Assembly (NCBI GenBank): GCA_017654935.2
Contig: CM065690.1
Location: 32,090,983 to 32,154,982, forward strand
DNA: 64,000 nucleotides
Direction of reading: 5' to 3'
Source: Phymorhynchus buccinoides
Lineage: Eukaryota; Mollusca; Gastropoda; Neogastropoda; Raphitomidae
Shown here: piece by piece, positions 1 through 10,994 of the stretch
Layout of the letters: every line of letters starts with the position of its first letter
Position numbering within the stretch: position 1 is the first letter of the stretch
Made by a program: the position numbers and the translations under genes
The notes under the pieces: model-generated
Database searches by the model: none
Told to the model about the DNA's origin: nothing
Seen by the model: only the letters and a program-made list of their open reading frames with translations

Positions 1-1865
1 CTGGTCAGCCGCTTCAACAGACGATGCGCTCGTGTCCGTATGTCGGCCACAGTCAAGTGTGAGTTGGACAGGTACAGATGTTTCAACGAAGGCAGATGGT
101 CGAACAGGTTGTCGCTGATTTTATCGCAGTAGTTGCCACTGAGGTCTAAGGTCTCCAGAGAGTCCAGACCGACCACTGTGGTCATGCAATGAGAAAGAGC
201 ACCGTAAGACAGGTCTAGGACCTGAAGGCTGTCTGCAGACGTGAAGTATACAACAGATGGCGGAGGGTTGAAAAAGGAAAAGGATGATGAACAATTCATG
301 TACGTTAGTTTGGGTGGTATAGAGACAGTTGGCAGGAATCCATCCTGTGGTTTCTCACTTCCACGATTTCCGCAGTCCAAAGCTTCGCTCAGGATGCATG
401 CAGAATTCTTCAGAGAGTACACTTTTTGTTCCTGGAACAGAAACGTTGTCAGATTCTTGTACAGAGAAAGCATATTGAATAGAGCCAGTGCGTCCCCTGT
501 GATATGATTCTCTGAAACATCAAAGTGCTCAATACATCGAGCAAACAATGTGTCCGCTGTTAGAGCCACTGCATGAGTTGTCCACCTCTCTAAATGAGAC
601 ATGGCCAGACTGATACGACGGACGCAAATGTTCTTGAGATATTTCGTGTTTTTACGGTCAATGGTGTAGTATTCTGGCCGATTCCTGCCCATACGCTCAA
701 TGTTGATTTCTTCCATGCTTTGCCCTTGTAAACCATACAGAGACAAAAGAGCAATGCTGGGCTTCAGAGACCCGTTGTCGCCGAGATTTAGGAATTTCAG
801 CATGGGCAAGTCACAAAAAGCACAGGTGTCTATGAATACCACCGGGCAAGACTGAACCACAAGTGTCTCTAAAGACGAGTTCTTAAAACCTGTGAATGTT
901 TCATTCCTGAATATGTGAGCCTGGCAGTTGTGATGCAAGTCCAGAGTTTTGATGAACGGCATTTTGGCAAAGTCTTCACCAAAGTACAGATAAAAAAAGG
1001 AATCAATAGAAAAGGTTTTAACGGACACAAGATCGTTGAACACACCGTCTGGATAACCATTGCCGTCTATACTGCCAGCGATGTTAAAAACGAGTGAAAA
1101 TGTCTCTACAGACCCTAATGGAGCGAACACTCCCCGAGGCAAGGAAACGTGTTCGAACTGTAACTGGTTGTAGTCCAGGTTGATTTCAGTCAGCATGTTC
1201 AGCCCAGCAAAAGCCAGAGGCTCCAGCCTGGCCAAGAGGTTGTGGCCGACGTTGAGGTACTTGAGGCTGGTCAGCTCCATAAAGGTGTGATTTTCTAATG
1301 TCTCCAAACGGTTCTCACTTAGGTCCAGGGAGGTCAGATGTCCCAGACCACTGAATGCTCCAGGAGAGAGTGAGGTCAAGTTGTTGCTCTGCAGGTTCAG
1401 GGTCAACAGTGAAGGGAGCCCACGGAAGGAGGCATCCGCTAGCCTCGTGAGGTGGTTGTGGTGGAGATCCAGGGAGGTCAAAGCTGACAGGTTACCAAAG
1501 GAATCTTCTCTGACATTCCTCAGCAGGTTGTGCCCCATGTCCAAACTCTGCATGGCCTCCGCCCCTCGTAGACTGGTCTGGTTGAGATGTGTGATGACGT
1601 TGTGACTGACGTCCATGTGCCGCACGTGGGAAAGAAACAGCGGAGGAAGGTCTGGGAGGTGAGGTAGCTGGCTGTGGCTCCAGTCCAGCCATACTGCATC
1701 ACCAGGGGAAAGGTCAGGCAATGTGGTCGGAGAATCGCCCGAGCAGTGCACGTGCACCCCGTCGGACTGAGGTAGGACAGAGCAGGCCCTGGTCAGGACA
1801 GAACTGACACAGCACAAGGTGAGGACTGGAAGGATTGGAAGGCTGAGCGACAGCATGGTGGACAC
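1..1865 (-). CDS. TLR locus A: LRR ectodomain exon, 5' part, runs off the left edge
   Basis: Extracellular part of a Toll-like receptor, a membrane pattern-recognition receptor. The reading frame starts at an ATG at 1856 and stays open to position 1 (about 618 codons). The exon begins at 1865, just after an AG that aligns with the splice acceptors of loci B and C. It encodes a signal peptide (MLSLSLPILPVL...) and then repeated leucine-rich repeats of the LxxLxLxxNxL type. It matches locus C (29,382-31,246) base for base apart from about eight substitutions and no indels. Similarity stops exactly at the acceptor: upstream sequence differs and its pyrimidine tract is poor. Membrane and TIR parts would lie to the left of the window. 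TLR family: high confidence. Whether it is expressed or is a recent partial duplicate (or uncollapsed haplotype) cannot be decided here. Confidence 0.85.
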   Translation of the reverse strand, partial: MSTMLSLSLPILPVLTLCCVSSVLTRACSVLPQSDGVHVHCSGDSPTTLPDLSPGDAVWLDWSHSQLPHLPDLPPLFLSHVRHMDVSHNVITHLNQTSLRGAEAMQSLDMGHNLLRNVREDSFGNLSALTSLDLHHNHLTRLADASFRGLPSLLTLNLQSNNLTSLSPGAFSGLGHLTSLDLSENRLETLENHTFMELTSLKYLNVGHNLLARLEPLAFAGLNMLTEINLDYNQLQFEHVSLPRGVFAPLGSVETFSLVFNIAGSIDGNGYPDGVFNDLVSVKTFSIDSFFYLYFGEDFAKMPFIKTLDLHHNCQAHIFRNETFTGFKNSSLETLVVQSCPVVFIDTCAFCDLPMLKFLNLGDNGSLKPSIALLSLYGLQGQSMEEINIERMGRNRPEYYTIDRKNTKYLKNICVRRISLAMSHLERWTTHAVALTADTLFARCIEHFDVSENHITGDALALFNMLSLYKNLTTFLFQEQKVYSLKNSACILSEALDCGNRGSEKPQDGFLPTVSIPPKLTYMNCSSSFSFFNPPPSVVYFTSADSLQVLDLSYGALSHCMTTVVGLDSLETLDLSGNYCDKISDNLFDHLPSLKHLYLSNSHLTVADIRTRAHRLLKRLT

Positions 1866-2925
1866 CTGCTTGTGTGAAAACTTCCGTGTATATTTGAACA
1901 CAGCTGTATACTACAGTGACACATTATTGGCCTATTGTTTTGTAAACAGACCATTTTTCTGTAATCAGGGGTCATACAAACCCATGAAGTTTAAAAAAAC
2001 ACAGTCTGAAGCTCTGGAAAAGGCTTCAATTGAAAACAACAAAATACACACAAAAATGGCAACACTAACAAAAATAAGCTTTATAAAAGACACTGAAAAT
2101 GAAGATAGAGGCCCTTTTAAATATAAGATGAGTTTGTGTGCTTATTTATTTCATTTACACACTAAGTTACTCATCAATTAATTTATACCAAGCAGACTTT
2201 AAATCACATTTCTTCCAACTTCTTTAGATAATTAATGCACCTACTAAAATAATGTTTTCATGAGTTTTACACTCCAATAAGTATATTTGATTTACCCAAG
2301 TCTATCAATTTGCTAAATTGACTGAAATTTAATAACTAATATATAAACGAAACGTGAGACAATAAGGCATAAACGTACTGCAGTATGATAGTTTATAATG
2401 AAGCTTTTTACCCTTTGTTATTCTGTTAGTAAACAAAAAAGCCTGCGGAAAAAGTCGGTAGAAAGGAAGATAGATTTAAAAGGAAAAGGAAAGAAATGTG
2501 GAAGGTGGGGGGATGGGGGGGATGATGATGAAGGCCTGACAAAAATATAAGTAGACAGAAGTGGGGCAAGGTAGGATTATTTCCTATATATATATCAGCA
2601 AATTTTATTATTATTATCTTTTTATAACACAGAACAAATAAAGTTAATGATACCGGAGTTTGTTTCTGAGGTTCACAAAATACAGGGCATTGGATTAAAC
2701 AAAAGTTGAACTAAAGAAAAATATATTGTATATATTTTTTATTGTGTTTTATTTATTCATTTATTTATGTTATTATTCTTTATTGTGTATTTCCAATCTG
2801 ACTTATTTCAGTTTCACAGGAAGATTTGCATTATTTGGTTGTATCCACATGTCAAGTTAAGCACTAAAAGTGAAGTGCCTGAACATCTCATTGTTAATGA
2901 AATATGCCAAAATATTTGACTCCCC
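1866..2925. other. AT-rich spacer upstream of TLR locus A
   Basis: Unique-looking AT-rich sequence with a short G-rich patch near 2,505-2,522. It bears no resemblance to the upstream regions of loci B and C. No gene or convincing promoter is seen. Confidence 0.5.
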
Positions 2926-3685
2926 AAGGCATCTTCTTCTTCTTCTTCTTCTGCGTTCCCAGGCCATAGGGCCACAATGGGTACGTATGTGTCCGTTTTC
3001 CAGTTTTCACTGGTGTCCTCGCTGCATTCAGCCGACACATTCCGATTTCGAAGGAGCTCAAAGGAGAAAAACTATATGGAATATTGTTTTTAGAAAAAAG
3101 GCAGAAGAATGGGCCAATAAGTCAGAAAGATAGCAGATGACACAAAGCAAAGGGAAAAGGCAGAGTCAAAGAGAGACAGATTAGAGGAAGTTACAAGCAC
3201 AGAACTTCCAGTTCCAGAAGGTGGTGGAACCATTTGCACAGAAGATCCCCCAGTATCCCCACAGGGGTGGCGTGGGGGAGGCATCAAATACTATAATGTG
3301 ATTGTTCAATGCAACTGTTTGGAATGTTTGTTATTGTTGTTGCTTGTATATCGCTCAGACAGTTTCCTGCCATGTGAGCGCAGATGCATATTGCTGCCTT
3401 TATGCGCCTAACTAAGAGATAGTTAGAACAAGCATGTCTGTCTTCGGCTAGAGAAAATCTTTGTAAGAATTTATTGAACAAATCAAGAGAATGGCAAAGG
3501 CAGAGAGAGAGAGTCGATGACAGCTAGTAAGCAAAATTACAAGGCAGAGTCAAAGAGAGTGACGGATTAGAGGAAGTTGCAAGCACAGAACTTCCAGAAG
3601 GTGGGGGAACTATTTGTATGAAAGCCCCCCCCCCCTCCCCCCCCTCCCCCCCCCCCCCCCCCCCCCCGATGTCCCCACGGGGAGA
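2926..3685 (-). repeat. Two adjacent copies of interspersed repeat family R1
   Basis: R1 is an unclassified repeat of roughly 300-450 bp. Landmarks are a GAAG/TTCTTC simple repeat at one end, a conserved block reading 'cttccagaaggtggggga' and a short foldback around 'cctaactaagagatagttag'. Copies lie at about 2,930-3,290 and 3,345-3,685 here, and others near 4.56, 24.3, 24.64, 33.15, 33.29, 48.17 and 52.56 kb. The second copy ends in a poly-C tract (3,626-3,667). No coding capacity is seen. Confidence 0.7.
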
Positions 3686-4559
3686 CTTGTGATTTAGAAT
3701 TTTGAAGGGGTTTTCTGTGTTTTATTAGAGAGATGCATGATTTTGCCTATATACAAAGTACAAATGATCTCCCTGGGATTACTTTTTTTTCTATATATTA
3801 ATTATTTCACATGATTACGTTTGCAATGTATCACATTTTAAAAACACATTAGATTAAGGATCTGTTTTTCTTAGCATTCCTGGACTGTCTAGGGTTACAA
3901 TGTTTATATTTTTGTTAGTAATTTTCTTTAAAATAATCACGACAAAGAGCAATTTCGTGACCTTGATACCCCCGTCCCCACCCCCCGGTTCTGACCTCCA
4001 CAAGTTTTGCCCTGTGCTTTAGCTCGGAGAAATACCTCTGCTAATTCCGTGGCTCTAGGCTGTGATCTCGATTTTACACTGCACATTTCATAAGATTTTA
4101 TAGTAAACTATGCATGCAAAACCAAAAGAAAGCCCAAACCAAATAAAGCAACCACTGTACACAAAAATAGACTTACCCACGCAAACCATGCAATCAATGA
4201 ATGATGCGTTGCTTGCGACACTTTTAAGCGAAGGTGCCAAGATTGACCAAAACGTAATCACGTATGTCGCTCTTCAGGACAGGGTCTATTCGTCTGCTTT
4301 AGAATCACCACACGACTGGACCATAAGCCACACTATACCCCCCCCCCCTCCTGCAACCCCCTGCGGGTTTTATGAGACATATACCCCACGGAAGCCTGGC
4401 CCCTAAGCTATCAAAAGCAGGGTGTTTGCCTTCGATCATCCTCCGGGTGTGGATGTGGCAAGGGCACAAACTTACGGTACTCCGAAATGATGTGCGTCAA
4501 GTAGTCCACGACACAAAACTTATTTTTGCACCTGAAAACTGATACCAAAACTAATTATA
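3686..4559. other. Spacer without recognised gene
   Basis: AT-rich sequence with short C-runs near 3,976 and 4,340. An open frame at 4,110-4,406 (+) has no recognisable domain and partly reads a poly-C tract as proline. I see no gene. Confidence 0.4.
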
Positions 4560-4880
4560 GGGATACCAGGAGCTCTTTTGTACAAATAGTTCCCACACCT
4601 TCTGGAAATCCTGTGCTTGTTTCTTTTTCCAATCTGTCGGTCTCTTTGACTCAGCATTTATCCTTCACTTAGTGTCATCTACTGTCGTTCTTCCTTACTG
4701 GTCCATTCTCCCGCTTTTTTTCTTCTAGAAACCCCTATAAAGATTTTCTACAGCTGAAGACAGACATCCTGGGCCTAACTATTTTCTTAGTTAGACGCTT
4801 ACAGTATGACGCATTGGGCTCATATGACAGAGGACTGTTTGAGTGATCGACAAAGTAAGAGATGCAAGGAGACTGCTATC
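4560..4880 (+). repeat. R1 repeat copy, plus orientation
   Basis: It contains the R1 landmarks: 'caaatagttcccacacc', 'ggcctaactattttcttagtt' and the 'gatcgacaaagtaagag' end. Compare the copies at 24.64 and 52.56 kb. Confidence 0.65.
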
Positions 4881-5004
4881 ACGATTATGGTTTGAACATA
4901 TTGATATTTGTATATATTTGTCTGATAGTACTAAACATTAGATAATAGCATACTCATGTTAATGTGACATGGAAATGTCTCATAATAATATAAACACGCA
5001 GCTC

Positions 5005-5070
5005 AGTAATTGTCCTCAGAGACATGCAGCTCAGTAATTGTCCTCAGAGACATGCAGCTCAGTAATGATC
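5005..5070. repeat. Short tandem repeat, about 28 bp x 2.5
   Basis: The motif 'cagctcagtaattgtcctc' plus 'agagacatg' occurs two and a half times in a row. Confidence 0.85.
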
Positions 5071-5615
5071 CTCTAAAACCATCTGTGCACATACAAAATG
5101 GTTTGTAACCCATACATTTAGTTGGTAAAAAGATAACAGACCCTGATAGATGCAAATGTAAAGCTGTTAGTGCAATAAGGCAGGAAAACCCCACCAAGAC
5201 TACTGCTAGACAGTTTGTCTACATCATTCAGTTTGAAGACAACAAGTGTGATGCAAAAACGATATTAATTGACACACAAATTAATAAACGCAAGGGCACA
5301 ACCAATCAGGCTTTTTTTTTATATTGACATATGCAAGAACTACTCTCCGTTTTGCTCTAGCACACTTCTCCCATGTTCATGATCATTTTAGAAAATGCTA
5401 CCAGAACTTTCTAACGAACCAACATTGGTGAGAAATGCCTCTGATGGTCAAAGTGAGGATAAAGCTACATACCCTAAGACGCACTGGAATTCTGTCCCAG
5501 TCAAACGAGCATCTTACAACTATGCGTACAGTTTGATTTGTGTTCGATATTTGCATTGTAGGATTCACAGAAGGGACAGTTCCACCATCATTGTGACATA
5601 TTGAATGTCTAGCTC

Positions 5616-6239
5616 TTGAAGGATGCACGTTGCCCCAAATCCAGAAGATGTTTCTTCTATATACAAACATTGCCCCAGTACATTGTTTTTATATTGAGGG
5701 TGGCAATATTTATCTCTGAAGACATTGTAGGGGCAGCACCGAAATGCTCTCCATGGTTGCTTTGCATAAAGCAGTCTCCAGCTCCAGAAGCGAAGTATAA
5801 GAATAAGAGTACACCAGATATATCTTCTCTGCACTACCAGCTGAATGGTAGAGTCATGTCAAACAGGAAATGTTTGGGTATTATCCACCAACTCTCAGGA
5901 AAAAGCCTGACAACGATCTTGTCCCACAGAGTTCAAGAGTTGTTCCGCTTTTCACCAGACACACATTGTAAATGTGTGCCTGAGATGTCACTGTCTTTTT
6001 CTGCTGATTTAGTCACACACTTCACAAATCTGCTTCTTTCTAAAACTGTAGAATGTTCTTATCCACAAAATGGTAATAGAATGTTTGTTGCTGACTGTAA
6101 ATCTCAAAATGCTATTTATGTTTGTCATTATACGACTAAGCGACTACCTGAAATAACTACAGCTGTAGTTTTCGTGAATGTACTAAAATCTGTGTCAGTC
6201 AGTGGCATTATTTTTGTACCTGGCCTGTGTCCTTCATAA
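5616..6239 (+). other. Unrecognised 207-codon open frame, coding status doubtful
   Basis: Longest open frame in the otherwise repeat-poor, AT-rich 4.9-7.3 kb stretch. It begins with Met and has a mixed, non-repetitive composition with several cysteines. I recognise no domain, signal or transposase motif. It is the only non-repetitive plus-strand frame of this length in the window. It may be a decayed transposon fragment or chance. The surrounding 4.9-7.3 kb otherwise shows no feature. Confidence 0.15.
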
Positions 6240-7307
6240 TATATAATGATGTAGACAAAGTGTCCAAGAGTTCTTTTATCTCTTTCCATTGTGGTTTTGC
6301 ATCGTTGAATCTGCAGATTTTAACGCTAGTAACCCTAGTAAGGTTCATACAGTGAAATACTATAGATGATGAAGGGCAGTCATCTTGATGTCCATGCATT
6401 AGGCATGATGCTACCTCTTAAATGGCTTCCAAATGTCTTTTGGTAAACACATAATTTTAATTTCTTGCATTTGCAACATAGCCATTTTCATTAGATGCAG
6501 ATACTCGAATCCCATCAGCCAGAGTACAATTAAACCTAAAGGAATGTAACTGATTGCTTTATAATTGTATGGCAGGAATAGTGAATGTCTTATGTTTATA
6601 ATTAAAAACAAACCTAAACAAACTAAGAAAACACCCCATCTGGGAGAAAAATGAAAGTTGTCATGTGTCAGGCTTATGGCATCATAAAACCATGTGATGT
6701 CTGGCAGTTTGTGTCTTTCTTACCCTGTGTTGAATTCATCTTTATAATGCACAAAGTATAATACTGAAAGTTGAATACCAAAAGGACAATCACATTTCCC
6801 AGTAAAACGCAAAAAGGTACTATACCGGCAAAAGAGAATGTTGACACCACCGTTTGGCATTTAACTGGAAATAAGAGTTGTATTTTTGCATTTCAACCAT
6901 CAAAATGTGAATAATTTTGTTTGAAAAGAAGTAAAAAGTAATTTTAGCAAAGATGAAGTCAGAAACTATTGTAAAAATGGAAGCATATATCATCCCATAT
7001 GTAATTTGTGTCTTGCATGACGGGGTTCAAGTATCGGCATGTGCGTAACTTCAAGACGTCCCTGACAGTTCACCCAGAGGATGATTGAGGGCAAACATCC
7101 TGATTTGTGTTTGTTAGGGTCCAGACTACTAAAAAAAATATGGTCTGCAAAAATCCGCAGGTGGGTGCATGATTTCGTTTTCTGGCTCACGGCCTTGTCT
7201 CTGCGCTCCAGTGCCACTCACGTGACTATTATTAAGAAAACAGTGTCTCAATGTTTGAACACTGAGCGCACCTAGTATCGGTTGAGCAAACAACCAACAC
7301 GGCTAGT

Positions 7308-7355
7308 TGGGTCTCTCTCTGTCTGACTTTCTCTCTGTCTCTGTCTCTCTTTCAG

Positions 7356-7445
<90 letters not shown>

Positions 7446-7614
7446 TCTTAGTCTCTCTCTCAACGTCTCCATCTGTCTTTGTTTCTGCTTACTGTCTCCT
7501 TCGCTCTGCTTCTCGTAGTCTCTAGACATGTTTCTCTTTCTTTCATTGTCTCTCTCATTACTTATCTCCCCTTTGCTGTCTGTTTCTCTGTCTCTATCTC
7601 TCCACTCTCTCCTT

Positions 7615-7701
<87 letters not shown>
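7308..7701. repeat. Two (CT)n microsatellites with CT-rich link
   Basis: Pure CT runs at about 7,371-7,442 and 7,618-7,700 are joined by an impure CT-rich stretch. The apparent Ser/Leu and Arg/Glu open frames here are translation artefacts. Confidence 0.97.
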
Positions 7702-7702
<1 letters not shown>

Positions 7703-7904
7703 TAGCTCTTAGGAATAAATACAAGTCTTATATCATTTGCTTTGCAATCTGTATGTATGCTTAACATCAGAAACCCATAATCGTGTTTACTGCATTTGTG
7801 GGGGGTGGGGGTGGAGGAGGGGTAGACTTAAATCTGACCCTCATAATTAAGTCCGTTTATAGCCCACTGTAGGAAACAAAGAAAATAATGGCCCTTTTTA
7901 GTGT

Positions 7905-8509
7905 CCCACTTCGGTTACAATGTAATGATTGTTTGACAACAACAACAATAGCAGCAGCAGCAGCAACAACAACAACAACAATGTTATGGCCATGTTCAGT
8001 GTCCCACTTCGGTTACAATGTAATGATTGTTTGACAACAACAATAGCAGCAGCAACAACAACAACAACAACAATGTTATGGCCATGTTCAGTGTCCCACT
8101 TCGGTTACAATGTATTGATTGTTTGACAACAACAATAGCAGCAGCAACAACAACAACAACAACAATGTTATGGCCATGTTCAGTGTCCCACTTCGGTTAC
8201 AATGTATTGATTGTTTGACAACAACAATGGCAGCAGCAACAACAACAACAACAATGTTATGGCCATGTTCAGTGTCCCACTTCAGTTACAATGTATTGAT
8301 TGTTTGACAACAACAATGGCAGCAGCAACAACAACAACAACAATGTTATGGCCATGTTCAGTGTCCCACTTCAGTTACAATGTATTGATTGCTTGACAAC
8401 AACAATAGCAGCAGCAACAACAACAACAACAACAATGTTATGGCCCTTTTCAGTGTCCCACTTCGGTTACAATGTATTGATTGTTTGACAACAACAATGG
8501 CAACAAACG

Positions 8510-8541
<32 letters not shown>

Positions 8542-9185
8542 TTATGGCCCTTTTCAGTGTCCCACTTCAGTTACAATGTATTGATTGTTTGACAACAACA
8601 ATAGCAGCAGCAACAACAACAACAAACCATGTTATGGCCATGTTCAGTGTCCCACTTCAGTTACAATGTATTGATTGTTTGACAACAATAATGGCAGCAG
8701 CAACAACAACAACAAACAATGTTATGGCCCTTTTCAGTGTCCCACTTCAGTTACAATGTATTGATTGTTTGACAACAACAATAGCAGCAGTAACAACAAC
8801 AACAACAACCATGTTATGGCCATGTTCAGTGTCCCACTTCGGTTACAATGTATTGATTGTTTGACAACAACAATGGCAGCAGCAACAACAACAACAATGT
8901 TATGGCCATGTTCAGTGTCCCACTTCAGTTACAATGTATTGATTGTTTGACAACAACAATAGCAGCAGCAGCAACAACAACAACAACAACGTTATGGCCC
9001 TTTTCAGTGTCCCACTTCGGTTACAATGTATTGATTGTTTGACAACAACAATAGCAGCAGCAACAACAACAACAACAATGTTATGGCCATGTTCAGTGTC
9101 CCACTTCGGTTACAATGTATTGATTGTTTGACAACAACAATAGCAGCAGCAGCAACAACAACAACAATGTTATAGCCCTTTTCAG
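7905..9185. repeat. Minisatellite, about 92-bp unit, 14 copies, with internal CAA/CAG triplets
   Basis: Each unit has a constant part ('gttatggccatgttcagtgt', 'cccacttcggttacaatg', 'gattgtttgaca') and a variable (CAA)n(CAG)n(CAA)n segment. Units differ mainly in triplet number, and in 'ggccatg' versus 'ggccctt' and 'cggtt' versus 'cagtt'. Degenerate copies trail off to about 9,330. The short overlapping open frames are by-products. Confidence 0.95.
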
Positions 9186-9334
9186 TGGAACATTTTAGTC
9201 ACAATGTTATGATTGTTTAACAAAAACATTTATGGGCTTTTCAGTTCCACTGTTTGATTACAATGTCATAATTGCTGCATGAACAATTTGATAGCCCTTT
9301 TCAGTGACCTCTTTTAATACAACGTTTTTCCATT

Positions 9335-9740
9335 GAATGTGTTCTGTCTTCTGTAGGCTTGTTGCACAATATTATGAACTTTAAGTTTATTTGACTCTCC
9401 CTAGGCCCTCTTATAACACAATGTAATTCTGAACACTTCTGCATATAGTACTGTCAACACTGTTTCGCCTCGTGTTGATCTTTGATCAACTGAATTTCTT
9501 GTTCAAATATTTGGTATATCTACAATATGTGTATGCCCAAACTGGCCATTCCGGTATGAACTTCCTGTTCTGGAACTTTCATTTTGCTTGGTTGTCAACT
9601 CCTAGAACAAAGACTGCATAATGTCATGTTGAATATAACAATCTATAAAAGCTTTTATTGATTTGATTTTATCGATATCATTATTATTGTGTTCGTTCTT
9701 GTGTCAAAAATGTCTCATGTAAAAAATTTAACGGTTTTCA
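9335..9740. other. AT-rich spacer
   Basis: No gene, RNA or clear repeat is seen. Confidence 0.4.
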
Positions 9741-9744
9741 GGTA

Positions 9745-10340
9745 GTCCTGAACAAGCTTTTTGTATTGCTGAATCTTTCAAGCACTATTTGACCACTGTC
9801 ACAGCAAAAAACTGAAACTGACTGCAACGTCACTGGAACATACAACAAACAAACTACAGGACAAGTGTAAAGTGACGTTATTTTATTGACAAGAGACAAA
9901 GCAAAATTACTGGATATTTCGGCGAATGCGCCTTTATCAACACAGACAAACAAGAAAACAGCAAACAGCAAATATAGCAAAAGGAGCAAAAAAGCAGGCA
10001 ACAAAAGGAGCAAAAAAATCAACAAGATCAAAAAACAATACTTCTCCTCTACAGTCCAATGCGTAAATAATACAACCAAGTTCAAACCAAAGAGCAAGGC
10101 ATGCATTTGTGAACACAAATCAAGAGAAAAAAAGAAAGAAAGAAAGAAAGAAAGAAATGTTTTGAAATGAGAGAGGTTTTGGACAGTGAGTATGCAATCA
10201 TAAATAGCAGAAGTTGGAAACAAGGGTCAGTTGGGTGTGGAGTAGGGGGTGGGGAGAGGGGAAAAGGGGTTTAGATTGTTGGGTGAAGAGAACAAATCTC
10301 GTGCTAAAGTGGACACATGTAGCAGAAACTGACATTATAT
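9745..10340 (-). repeat. Interspersed repeat R9, inverted relative to its copy at 33.88-34.54 kb
   Basis: It shares with 33,880-34,540 (opposite strand) the blocks 'atatttcggcgaatgcgcct', 'ttatcaacacagacaaac', 'gtgaacacaaatcaagag' and 'acaaatctcgtgctaaagtg'. The 161-residue hydrophobic minus frame over it shows no known domain. Class not determined; it may be the end of a retroelement. Confidence 0.7.
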
Positions 10341-10499
10341 TGCAATTAAAAAATAAAAATGATATAAAAACTAAATAACTAGAAGTACGTTTGTACATTT
10401 TCAGGGAATACAGAGTTCAACACTGGGGAAGGGGAGAGGGCAGTGGGGGTGGAACCTTCTTCGCTTAGCTGTGGCTATTGAATCCCTGTCCCCCCGACC

Positions 10500-10522
10500 C
10501 GGGGCGCGCGCGCGCGCGCCCG

Positions 10523-10620
<98 letters not shown>

Positions 10621-10700
10621 CGAGAGAGGAGAGAGAGAGAGAGAGAGGAGAGAAAGGGGGGGGGGGATTGGTGTCGGGAAATAGGGGGGTGGGGGGGGGA
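10500..10700. repeat. (CG)n, (GA)n and G-rich simple repeats
   Basis: A short CG run at 10,504-10,520 is followed by (GA)n at about 10,526-10,618 and G-rich sequence to 10,700. Confidence 0.97.
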
Positions 10701-10787
10701 GGGGTCGTCGCCTAGCGCATCAAACCCTCACATAATTCAGAATGCAAAATAAGCTTGTAAAAATTATACACCAATAGGAGCAGATAT

Positions 10788-10830
10788 TTGCACGCACGCA
10801 CGCACGCACACGCGCACGCACACGCGCACA

Positions 10831-10919
<89 letters not shown>

Positions 10920-10920
10920 C
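10788..10920. repeat. (CACG)n / (CA)n microsatellite
   Basis: Mixed CACG/CGCA repeats pass into pure CA at about 10,850-10,917. Confidence 0.97.
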
Positions 10921-10994
10921 AATATGTATGTTACTCTCATATACTCGCCGACTCCAACATATGCTCACAAACATTTGCGAGCACACACAATTTC

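Noticed and set aside
7272..7712. Arg/Glu and Ser/Leu repeat proteins
   Set aside because: Translation of CT microsatellites. The same applies to 10,478-10,715, 27,250-27,945 and 44,272-44,805.
9738..10223. 161-codon hydrophobic minus frame as a membrane protein gene
   Set aside because: It lies in the R9 interspersed repeat, and its partner copy at 34 kb is not open in the same way.
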